A stretch of 17,407 nucleotides of DNA from Pseudomonadota bacterium (GTDB lineage: Bacteria > Pseudomonadota > Alphaproteobacteria > Rhizobiales > Rhizobiaceae). The stretch covers positions 1 through 17,407 of the forward strand of contig QGUU01000006.1 in the NCBI GenBank assembly GCA_003242525.1. Reading direction: 5' to 3'. Both the position numbers and the translations under genes were made by a program. Below, in pieces: positions 1 through 6,314 of the stretch (its first letter is position 1; each line of letters starts with the position of its first letter). The notes under the pieces were generated by a model. The model was not told where the DNA came from. It did not search any database and was given only the letters and a program-made list of their open reading frames with translations.

Positions 1-129
1 ATATTCGGGGTCGAGGTCCTGGTCGTGCTCAAGGATATGTGGGGCTTGGACAGCGCTGAAACGCTTTCGGTCGCCCAATGGGCGGCTGCAGCCCTGGTGC
101 GGGCGGCGGTGGAGGAAGCGGGGTCATAG
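1..129 (+). CDS. 3' end of an unrecognised protein (partial)
   Basis: Frame 1 is open from the first base to a TAG at 127-129 and gives 42 residues, including a stretch reading KDMWGLDSAETLSVAQW and an Ala-rich helical end finishing in EEAGS. The GC-rich third positions look like those of the real genes downstream, which supports coding. The piece is too short for me to assign a family. It lies just before an operator-like palindrome at 161-173 and the importer operon, so it may be another gene of the same sugar locus, but its end does not look like the C-terminus of an FCD-type GntR regulator. The start lies outside the window. Confidence 0.5.
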   Translation: MFGVEVLVVLKDMWGLDSAETLSVAQWAAAALVRAAVEEAGS

Positions 130-160
130 AAGCGTGCGGCAGCGAACACGATTGCTCAAA

Positions 161-173
161 CTGGTGTGACCAG
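161..173. promoter_or_regulatory. GntR/FCD-type operator, copy 1
   Basis: CTGGTGTGACCAG is a 13-base near-perfect palindrome of the form YTGGTNNNACCAR, flanked by AAA on the left and ATTT on the right. It resembles the sites of FCD-type GntR repressors such as FadR and PdhR. Three more copies lie in the window, all in the two long control regions. It sits 175 bp upstream of the copy at 336-348 with no convincing promoter directly over it, so it may be an auxiliary site for looping, or serve a promoter I cannot see. Binding is inferred. Confidence 0.55.
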
Positions 174-318
174 ATTTGGAAAAGTGCGATAGCACCTTGT
201 TTGCCTTACGAAACTACAGGGAGAAAAAGGGGGTACAGACGCCAAGAAAAGCAAGGAAAAATCGATGGATGTGCGTATCCTGCGGGCCTGCGGTCACTCT
301 GAATCGGTTGAAAAGCCC

Positions 319-345
319 TTGACGGGGCGCCAGAATTGGTAATAC
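319..345 (+). promoter_or_regulatory. Predicted sigma-70 promoter of the ABC importer operon
   Basis: TTGACG at 319-324 and TAATAC at 340-345 are separated by 15 bases; shifting the -10 to 342-347 gives a spacing of 17 with a poorer hexamer. The -10 lies inside the operator at 336-348, so a bound repressor would block polymerase. Transcription would begin near 352 and give a leader of about 150 bases before the binding-protein start at 506. The rest of the 376-base gene-free stretch 130-505 holds operator copy 1 and a GC-rich leader hairpin; I see no convincing gene in it. Confidence 0.4.
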
Positions 346-348
346 CAG
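336..348. promoter_or_regulatory. GntR/FCD-type operator, copy 2
   Basis: TTGGTAATACCAG fits YTGGTNNNACCAR and is the exact reverse complement of the copy at 15221-15233. It overlaps the predicted -10 of the importer promoter, the expected place for a repressor that is released when the sugar or a pathway intermediate binds. The regulator gene is not in the window. Confidence 0.65.
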
Positions 349-447
349 ATTTAGGAAGTGCGGCCATGCCTGAGGAGAGCCGCGGAATATCCGGAAAGGG
401 GGCGAGGAGGGCCGCCGCCGGAGGTACGTTACGGAAAGGAACTGCCG

Positions 448-467
448 GGCCGGCACGCGCGCCGGCC
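448..467 (+). promoter_or_regulatory. GC-rich hairpin in the importer leader
   Basis: GGCCGGC at 448-454 and GCCGGCC at 461-467 form a 7-bp perfect stem around the 6-base loop ACGCGC. It ends 25 bases before the ribosome binding site of the binding-protein gene and has no U-tract, so it is not a terminator. It might protect the mRNA 5' end or influence translation; that role is a guess. Confidence 0.3.
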
Positions 468-505
468 AAACAGCCAGGAAGCACGCGCACAAGGGAGGAA
501 GAACT

Positions 506-1822
506 ATGCGCATGTCATTGACCAGCATTCTTGCTGGCATCAGTCTAGCGCTTGCCTGCGGGACTTCCGTTCACGCACAGGACAAGCAACTCACCATCTT
601 CTGGGCGGAGTGGGATCCGTCCAACTACCTGCAGGAACTCGGCAACCTCTACGAGAAGGAAACGGGCGTGAAGATCGTCGTCGAGACGACGCCCTGGGCC
701 GACTTCCAGACCAAGGCATTCGCCGAGTTCAATGCTCATGGCAACGCCTATGACCTCGTCGTGGGCGACTCGCAATGGCTGGGCGCTGCTTCCGAGGGTG
801 GTCACTATGTCGACCTCACCGATTTCGTAAAGGAACACAACGTTCTCGACAAGATGGCCGAGGCAACCGTCAAGTACTATGCCGAATATCCAGGCGGCAG
901 CGGCAAATACTGGGCCATCCCGACCGAGGGCGACGCCGTGGGCTGGTCGTACCGGAAGGACTGGTTCGAAGACCCGAAGGAGAAGGAAGCCTTCAAGGCG
1001 AAGTACGGCTACGAACTCGACGTGCCGAAGACCTTCAAGGAACTGACCGACATAGCGGAGTTCTTCCACCGGCCGGACGAGAACCGGTACGGCATCGCCA
1101 TATATACGCAGAACCAGTATGACGGCCTGGCGATGGGCGTGGAGAACGCGCTGTTCTCCTACGGCGCGGAACTCGGCGACTATGCGACCTATAAGGTCGA
1201 CGGAATCGTCAATTCGGACAAGGCCGTAGCGGCGCTGGAGAACTACCGCAAGCTCTACGAGTTCACGCCTCCGGGCTGGACCAACGCCTTCTTCGTCGAG
1301 AACAACCAGGCAATTACCGAAGGCCTCGCGGCGATGAGCATGAACTACTTTGCGTTCTTCCCCTCGCTTCTCAACGAGTCGACCAACCCGAATGCCAAGA
1401 ATACGGGCTTCTTCGCCAATCCGGCCGGGCCCGATGGCGATCAGTTCGCGGCGCTTGGAGGCCAGGGAATTTCCATTGTCTCCTACTCCGACAACAAGGA
1501 AGAGGCGATGAAATTCCTGGAGTGGTTCATCCGGGACGACACGCAGCAGAAATGGGCAGAGCTTGGAGGCTATACCTGCAACAAGGCCGTGCTGGAGTCG
1601 GAGGCGTTCCAGAACGCGACGCCTTACAACAAGGCCTTCTACGAGACGATGTTCAAGGTGAAGGACTTCTGGGCAGTGCCGGAATATGCGGAGCTGCTGC
1701 AGCAGTTCAACCAGCGGATCTATCCCTTTGTCGTGAACGGCCAGGGCACGGCGAAGGAAGCGCTCGACGCCGTTGCTGGCGACTGGGAAGCGACGTTCAA
1801 GAAGTACGGGCGAGTACAATAA
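506..1822 (+). CDS. Sugar ABC transporter substrate-binding protein (CUT1 family)
   Basis: This 438-residue protein is a secreted solute receptor that would capture a sugar in the periplasm and deliver it to the permeases downstream. It starts with a short basic end, a hydrophobic stretch at residues 7-19 and a likely signal peptidase I site after VHA (residues 22-24). The mature protein begins with a beta strand (LTIFWAEW), followed by segments typical of family-1 solute-binding proteins: YEKETGVKI, DLVVGDSQW, and late repeats of KFLEWFIRDD and NKAFYETMF type. Length and layout fit the CUT1 receptors. The ATG at 506 is preceded by GGGAGG at 493-498 with a 7-base gap; an in-frame ATG at 512 is a weaker choice. 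A strong terminator follows the gene, as expected if the receptor is made in excess of the membrane subunits. The ligand cannot be read from sequence; rhizobial homologues include polyol and monosaccharide receptors. Confidence 0.93.
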   Translation: MRMSLTSILAGISLALACGTSVHAQDKQLTIFWAEWDPSNYLQELGNLYEKETGVKIVVETTPWADFQTKAFAEFNAHGNAYDLVVGDSQWLGAASEGGHYVDLTDFVKEHNVLDKMAEATVKYYAEYPGGSGKYWAIPTEGDAVGWSYRKDWFEDPKEKEAFKAKYGYELDVPKTFKELTDIAEFFHRPDENRYGIAIYTQNQYDGLAMGVENALFSYGAELGDYATYKVDGIVNSDKAVAALENYRKLYEFTPPGWTNAFFVENNQAITEGLAAMSMNYFAFFPSLLNESTNPNAKNTGFFANPAGPDGDQFAALGGQGISIVSYSDNKEEAMKFLEWFIRDDTQQKWAELGGYTCNKAVLESEAFQNATPYNKAFYETMFKVKDFWAVPEYAELLQQFNQRIYPFVVNGQGTAKEALDAVAGDWEATFKKYGRVQ

Positions 1823-1831
1823 CCCGCGGTT

Positions 1832-1862
1832 GGCGGAGGGAGGCTACTCCCTCCGCCTTTTT
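1832..1862 (+). terminator. Intrinsic terminator/attenuator between binding protein and permeases
   Basis: A perfect 10-bp stem (GGCGGAGGGA at 1832-1841 with TCCCTCCGCC at 1848-1857) around the 6-base loop GGCTAC is followed by five T residues. It starts 9 bases after the receptor stop codon and ends 26 bases before the first permease. It probably stops most transcripts after the receptor gene while some read through, and it may also protect the 3' end of the receptor mRNA. Confidence 0.85.
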
Positions 1863-1888
1863 GATCGAGGCAAGCAGAGGAATACCCC

Positions 1889-2794
1889 GTGGCGACTGCC
1901 GTCATGACAACGCTGGATCCCAAATCCCGCGCCGCTAGCCGCGGCATGAGCGACCTGGCAATCCGCAATCTTTTCATCATTCCGACGATCCTGTTCCTGA
2001 TCGTCTTCAACATCTTTCCGCTGGCCTATTCGCTCGGCTATTCCTTCACGGATTTTCGCGCCTCAACAAATGCTCCGGCGAATTTCGTCGGCCTGCAGAA
2101 TTATCGCGACCTGCTCAACGATCCCTATATCTGGAACAATTTCGCAGTTACCGCGAAATATGTGATCATTTCCGTGGTCGGCCAGGTCGTCGTCGGTTTT
2201 GGCACGGCAATGCTGCTGAACCGGGACATTCCCTTCAAGGGCCTCATCACCACGCTGCTGCTCCTGCCGATGATGCTTTCCATGGCAGTCGTCGGCCTGT
2301 TCTGGAAGCTGCTCTACGATCCGTCCTGGGGGGTGATCAACTGGGCGCTGGGCCTGGGCAAGTTCGAATGGCTCGGCGATCCCCGCATGGCGCTATATGC
2401 GGTTGCGATTACCGATATCTGGATGTGGGCGCCCTTTGTCATGCTGCTTTCGCTGGCCGGCCTGTCTGCCGTGCCAAAGCATCTCTACGAGGCAGCGGCG
2501 ATAGACCGGGCCGGCCCCTTCTACACCTTTTTCCGCATCACGCTGCCGCTGGTGGCGCCGATCCTGATGATCGCCATCATCTTTCGCACCATGGAAGCCT
2601 TCAAGACCTTCGACCTCGCCTATGTGCTCTCCACCCAGCCGAGCACGGAGGTGATCGCGATCCGACTCTACAAGATGGCATTCCAGGAGTGGCAGACCGG
2701 CCGTTCCTGCGCGCTTGCCTACATCGTGCTCATAATGGTGCTGGCCATCACCAACATCTACGTGAAATATCTGAACAAGGTGAAGGAGCGCTAG
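1889..2794 (+). CDS. Sugar ABC transporter permease, MalF-type
   Basis: This 301-residue inner-membrane protein should be one half of the transport channel. About six hydrophobic segments can be seen, the first near residues 25-50 (NLFIIPTILFLIVFNIFPLA). The EAA loop that docks on the ATPase reads YEAAAIDRAGPFYTFFRITLP at about residues 202-222, with the conserved EAA and Gly. The start is GTG at 1889, preceded by AGAGG at 1876-1880 with an 8-base gap; an ATG at 1904 is possible but lacks as good a site. It ends one base before the next permease, so the two are almost certainly co-translated. The substrate is unknown, but the CUT1 fold is clear. Confidence 0.93.
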   Translation: MATAVMTTLDPKSRAASRGMSDLAIRNLFIIPTILFLIVFNIFPLAYSLGYSFTDFRASTNAPANFVGLQNYRDLLNDPYIWNNFAVTAKYVIISVVGQVVVGFGTAMLLNRDIPFKGLITTLLLLPMMLSMAVVGLFWKLLYDPSWGVINWALGLGKFEWLGDPRMALYAVAITDIWMWAPFVMLLSLAGLSAVPKHLYEAAAIDRAGPFYTFFRITLPLVAPILMIAIIFRTMEAFKTFDLAYVLSTQPSTEVIAIRLYKMAFQEWQTGRSCALAYIVLIMVLAITNIYVKYLNKVKER

Positions 2795-2795
2795 G

Positions 2796-3755
2796 ATGGC
2801 CGCCGTACAGACTTCCGGCGAGCGGGCGCTCAACAAGATCGCCATCGTCGCCGTCCTGATCATCACGATAATCTTCCTGGCGCCGATCTATTGGATCGTT
2901 TCCACCTCGTTCAAGCCGCGCAACCTTGCAACGACCATTCCGCCTACGGTGGTGTTCACGCCCGAGATTTCGCCCTTCGTCAAGCTGATGACGAAGCGCT
3001 CGCAGCTGCGCGAGCAGCCGACGCCGGAGGAATATGCCGCTGCTCCCTGGTGGGAACGCATGGTTTTCGACGGCGGCGAAAAGGTGGTGCGCGACGGTAG
3101 GGGGGACGTGCAGTGGTCCGCATATCCCAGCCGCTTCCTGAATTCGCTCATCGTGGCCGTCACATCCACCGTGCTGGCGGTCGGCATGGGCACTTTCACG
3201 GCCTATGGCTTCTCGCGCTTCAAGGTGAAAGGCGAGGGGGATCTGCTCTTTTTCATCCTGTCCACACGCATGCTGCCGCCAGTGGTGGTGGCCATCCCGA
3301 TGTTCCTTATGTACCGGATGGTCGGGCTGACCGACACGCATGTCGGCCTCATCATCCTCTACACGGCCTTCAACCTCTCCTTCTCGGTGTGGCTCATGAA
3401 GGGCTTCATCGACGAGATTCCGAAGGAGTATGAGGAAGCGGCACTTGTGGACGGCTACACGCGCATGCAGGCCTTCTTCAAGATCGTGCTGCCGGAAGCG
3501 GCCACCGGAATCGCGGCGACGGCGGTGTTCTGCTTCATCACGGCCTGGAATGAATATGCCTTTGCGCTGATGATGACCAACCGCCGCGCGCAGACGGCGC
3601 CGCCCTTCATTCCCAGCCAGGTCGGCTCGGGCCTGCCGGACTGGACGGTGATCGCTGCCGGAACCTTCCTGTTCCTGCTGCCTGTCGCCTTCTTTACCTT
3701 CCTGCTCCGCAACCATCTGTTGCGCGGCATGTCCTTCGGAGCGATCCGCAAATGA
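2796..3755 (+). CDS. Sugar ABC transporter permease, MalG-type, with enlarged first outer loop
   Basis: This 319-residue protein is the partner permease. A first membrane helix lies at about residues 13-35, and the remaining helices begin around residue 113 (FLNSLIVAVTSTVLAVG). The EAA loop is EYEEAALVDGYTRMQAFFKI at about residues 211-230. Between FKP (39-41) and NSLIVA (116 onward) lie about 75 residues, rich in charge and Trp (PEEYAAAPWWERMVFDGGEK), which is longer than the roughly 35-40 residues usual in CUT1 permeases of this type. The extra part should face the periplasm and could contact the receptor. The ATG at 2796 follows the upstream TAG directly, and the stop overlaps the next gene by four bases (ATGA), indicating translational coupling. 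Confidence 0.93.
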   Translation: MAAVQTSGERALNKIAIVAVLIITIIFLAPIYWIVSTSFKPRNLATTIPPTVVFTPEISPFVKLMTKRSQLREQPTPEEYAAAPWWERMVFDGGEKVVRDGRGDVQWSAYPSRFLNSLIVAVTSTVLAVGMGTFTAYGFSRFKVKGEGDLLFFILSTRMLPPVVVAIPMFLMYRMVGLTDTHVGLIILYTAFNLSFSVWLMKGFIDEIPKEYEEAALVDGYTRMQAFFKIVLPEAATGIAATAVFCFITAWNEYAFALMMTNRRAQTAPPFIPSQVGSGLPDWTVIAAGTFLFLLPVAFFTFLLRNHLLRGMSFGAIRK

Positions 3756-3979
3756 TAAGCAGCGCCAAACTGCAACGCATCGCAGAGCTGGTGATGGTGC
3801 TCGGCATTGTGGCCCTATGCCAGCCATGGAGCCTCTTCCTGCACCGCTATGGGGTGACCATCATCATTGTCGGCCTGGTGACATTCATGTGCACCAACTG
3901 GTTCGGCAAGCCGGAGGTGAAGCCTCAGGACGCGGATGGCGTGTTCGATGTCTCCGATCACCACGAGGGAAAGGCATGA
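3752..3979 (+). CDS. Small two-helix membrane protein of the ABC operon
   Basis: This 75-residue protein overlaps the permease upstream (ATGA, 3752-3755) and the ATPase downstream (ATGA, 3976-3979), so it is translated as part of the operon and is not a chance ORF. It has two likely membrane helices, residues about 11-30 (AELVMVLGIVALCQPWSLFL) and 34-48, and an acidic, His-containing tail (DVSDHHEGKA). I do not recognise the family. Small hydrophobic proteins also occur inside some rhizobial ABC operons with two ATPases; the glycerol importer with its DUF2160 protein is the precedent I know, but clear similarity to it is not visible. It may be an accessory subunit or assembly factor of the importer; that is inference. 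Confidence 0.85.
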   Translation: MISSAKLQRIAELVMVLGIVALCQPWSLFLHRYGVTIIIVGLVTFMCTNWFGKPEVKPQDADGVFDVSDHHEGKA

Positions 3980-5082
3980 CGCAGATCGAACTTCGCGGCG
4001 TGCAGAAATGGTTCGGCGCCGTGCAGGTCATCAAGGACCTCAACCTGACCATTGCCGATAACGAATTCATCGTGCTGCTCGGGCAGTCGGGTTGCGGCAA
4101 GACGACCACGCTGCGCGCCATTGCCGGGCTGGAGACCATCGACGAGGGAGACATTCTCATCGACGGCAAGAAGGTCCAGCACCTCAAATGCTCGGACCGG
4201 GACATTGCCATGGTGTTCCAGTCCTTCTCGCTGTACCCGCATATGACGGTATACGAGAACATCGCCTTTCCCTTGCGTGCAACGCGCATGGCCAAGGCGG
4301 ATATTGACAAGGCCGTCCGCGAGGTCGCGCAGGTGCTGCGCATAACCGATTTGCTGGACAGGCGCCCTTCCGCGCTTTCGGGCGGCGATATGCAGCGCGT
4401 GGCCATCGGGCGGGCACTGGTGCGGCGGCCGAAGGCCATGCTGATGGACGAGCCGATCGGCGCACTCGACGCCAAGCTGCGTGAAGAAATGCGCGCCGAG
4501 ATCAAGCGCCTGCACGTCAAGCAGGGGTCGACCACGATCTACGTCACGCACGACCAGATCGAGGCAATGAGCCTGGCGGATCGTATCGTGATCATGCATG
4601 AGGGCGTGCTTCAGCAGGTCGGTACGCCGGAAGAGGTCTACCAGCGCCCGACGAACCTGTTCGTGGCACAGTTCGTCGGCAGCCCGGTCATGAACGTCGC
4701 AGACACCACGATCCGCGAAACCGGAGGCGAGGTGGCCGTTGCCGTGGGCGGGACGGAGCGCGGCTTTCCGTTTCCGCGCGAGCTTCTGTCAAAGCTCAAC
4801 GGCCATGCAGCGTCCGACGGCATCGCGCTCGGCGTCCGCCCGGAAGGCGTGCTGGTCCGGCTCGAGCCCGCGGACGGTTTCCTGCCGGTCGAGGCGCAAC
4901 TCATCGAACCGCTCGGCTCATTCGACATAGTCGACCTCAAGGTGGGCAAGGAAGTGCTACGCGCCCGCACCAAGAGCGGCTTCATCTCGGGAACGGGCGA
5001 AAAGGTCTTCGCGCGCATCGACCCGGCACAGGCGCATTTCTTCGACAAGGCAAGCGGCAGATCGCTTGGGGTTTCCCTGTAA
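3976..5082 (+). CDS. Sugar ABC transporter ATP-binding protein 1 (MalK/UgpC type)
   Basis: This 368-residue cytoplasmic subunit powers import. It has Walker A GQSGCGKTT (36-44), a Q-loop at Q82 (VFQSFSLYP), the signature LSGGDMQ (134-140), Walker B AMLMDEP (154-160), a D-loop (GALDAKL) and the switch His192 (THDQIEAM). The C-terminal 130 residues are the TOBE/OB-fold regulatory part seen in MalK-like proteins, including GVRPEGV. An upstream ATG at 3817 in the same frame is rejected: it would lie wholly inside the small-protein gene, while the ATG at 3976 overlaps that gene's stop and has GAGGGAAAGG just before it. It forms a pair with the next gene; the two differ enough to suggest a mixed ATPase dimer. 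Confidence 0.95.
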   Translation: MTQIELRGVQKWFGAVQVIKDLNLTIADNEFIVLLGQSGCGKTTTLRAIAGLETIDEGDILIDGKKVQHLKCSDRDIAMVFQSFSLYPHMTVYENIAFPLRATRMAKADIDKAVREVAQVLRITDLLDRRPSALSGGDMQRVAIGRALVRRPKAMLMDEPIGALDAKLREEMRAEIKRLHVKQGSTTIYVTHDQIEAMSLADRIVIMHEGVLQQVGTPEEVYQRPTNLFVAQFVGSPVMNVADTTIRETGGEVAVAVGGTERGFPFPRELLSKLNGHAASDGIALGVRPEGVLVRLEPADGFLPVEAQLIEPLGSFDIVDLKVGKEVLRARTKSGFISGTGEKVFARIDPAQAHFFDKASGRSLGVSL

Positions 5083-6179
5083 TGGCGCATATCCAGCTCA
5101 AGAACATCAGCAAGTCATTCGGCGCTCAAACGGCGCTCTCCCGCCTTGATCTCGATATTGCGGATGGCGAATTCTTCGTGCTCTTGGGCGAGACCGGCGC
5201 TGGCAAGACAACGACGCTGCGCCTCATCGCCGGGCTCGAGAAACCCTCGGAAGGCCAGATATACATAGACGGAGTCGATGTCGCGGGCTGGAGCGCGGCG
5301 GAACGCGACGTGGCGCTGGTGTTGCAGCAATACTCGCTCTACCCGCGCTATACGGTGCGCGAAAATCTCGAATTCCCACTCAAGCCAAAGATTCGCCGCC
5401 TGCCTGATGCCGAGATCAAGGAGCGCGTGGAAAGGGCCGCGCGGACGCTGCGGATCGAGCACCTCCTCGACCGGAAGGTGGATCGCCTTTCCGGCGGCGA
5501 GATGCAGCGCGTTTCCATCGGCCGTGCCATCGTGCGCAAGCCGCGCGTGTTCCTGATGGACGAGCCGCTTTCGGCCCTGGATGCGAAGCTGCGCGAGGCA
5601 TTACGCACGGAACTGAAGAACCTGCAGATGCAACTCGGCGCTACCTTCCTTTTCGTGACACACGACCAGATCGAGGCAATGTCGATGGGGGACAAGGTGG
5701 GCGTTCTCCATCGCGGCCGTATCGTGCAGACCGGTACCCCGCAGGAGATCTACAACAACCCGCGCAACACCTATGTCGCCAGCTTCGTCGGCTCGCCGCC
5801 CATGAATCTGATGGAGGGGCGCCTGGTCGATGGGCGTGCGGTGATGGCGCCAAAGACATTCGAACTGCCATTGTCGGAGAACGGTTCGGGGGGCGCCGGG
5901 ACGGGCGGCGCGGCCGATGGCCGCCCGCTCGTCTTTGGCATTCGTCCCGAAGACCTGCATCTCGAAAGCGGGGCCCCTGTCGAGGCGCTGGTGCATGACC
6001 TGGAAAATCACGGGGTCCAGAAGATCGTGACACTGAGGGTGGGCGACCTCCAACTGCGCGCGACCGTGCCTGCACAGACGGCTGTTGCAGTGGACCAGTC
6101 GGTGCGGTTCGGCTGGAATCCGGAGAAGGTGGCGCTGTTCGACAAAGGCAGTGGCTTGAGCCTCAGGCACGAGGCGTAA
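5082..6179 (+). CDS. Sugar ABC transporter ATP-binding protein 2 (MalK/UgpC type)
   Basis: This 365-residue ATPase overlaps the first by one base (TAATG). It carries Walker A GETGAGKTT (36-44), Q-loop LQQYSLYP (Q82 or Q83), signature LSGGEMQ (136-142), Walker B VFLMDEP (156-162) and switch His194. The Walker A departs from the common GPSGCGKST (Glu in place of Pro and Ala in place of Cys) but keeps the essential Gly, Lys and Thr, so it should be active. A TOBE-like end contains FGIRPEDLHLE. A Gly-rich insert near residue 267 (NGSGGAGTGGAADG) looks like a flexible loop. Both ATPases keep all catalytic motifs, so neither is an obvious regulatory dead copy. It is the last gene of the importer operon. 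Confidence 0.95.
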   Translation: MAHIQLKNISKSFGAQTALSRLDLDIADGEFFVLLGETGAGKTTTLRLIAGLEKPSEGQIYIDGVDVAGWSAAERDVALVLQQYSLYPRYTVRENLEFPLKPKIRRLPDAEIKERVERAARTLRIEHLLDRKVDRLSGGEMQRVSIGRAIVRKPRVFLMDEPLSALDAKLREALRTELKNLQMQLGATFLFVTHDQIEAMSMGDKVGVLHRGRIVQTGTPQEIYNNPRNTYVASFVGSPPMNLMEGRLVDGRAVMAPKTFELPLSENGSGGAGTGGAADGRPLVFGIRPEDLHLESGAPVEALVHDLENHGVQKIVTLRVGDLQLRATVPAQTAVAVDQSVRFGWNPEKVALFDKGSGLSLRHEA

Positions 6180-6193
6180 GCTGTTCGCCGGGA

Positions 6194-6210
6194 TCGCTGG
6201 AAGACAGCGA
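6194..6210. terminator. Weak hairpin in the convergent gap after the ABC operon
   Basis: TCGCTG (6194-6199) and CAGCGA (6205-6210) form a 6-bp stem around GAAGA in the 135-base gap between the ABC operon and the convergent dehydrogenase gene. There is no T-tract, so intrinsic termination is doubtful. No better terminator is visible in this gap. Confidence 0.2.
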
Positions 6211-6314
6211 GGAGCACTTCAATCAATCCGTGCTGCCGGAATCTGCCGGAGCGGTAAAAGGCTCTAACCGACGGCCGTCGCTCCAACGTCCGCCTGTCGG
6301 GTCTGCGGCGAGTG

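Noticed and set aside
265..342. Short ORF of 25 residues in the importer leader, ending inside operator copy 2
   Set aside because: It lies upstream of the predicted transcription start, has a weak ribosome site and no leader-peptide feature such as a codon run.
545..1819. 424-residue minus-strand open frame opposite the binding protein
   Set aside because: It mirrors the receptor gene with an Arg/Leu/Val-rich composition and no domain; a codon-bias shadow.
2748..3827. 359-residue minus-strand open frame opposite the second permease
   Set aside because: Low-complexity Arg/Glu/His-rich product antisense to a certain permease; no ribosome site.
3817..3975. N-terminal extension of the first ATPase to an upstream ATG
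   Set aside because: It would overlap the whole small membrane protein gene, encodes a Pro/His/Arg-rich leader unlike any ATPase, and the ATG at 3976 has its own ribosome site.
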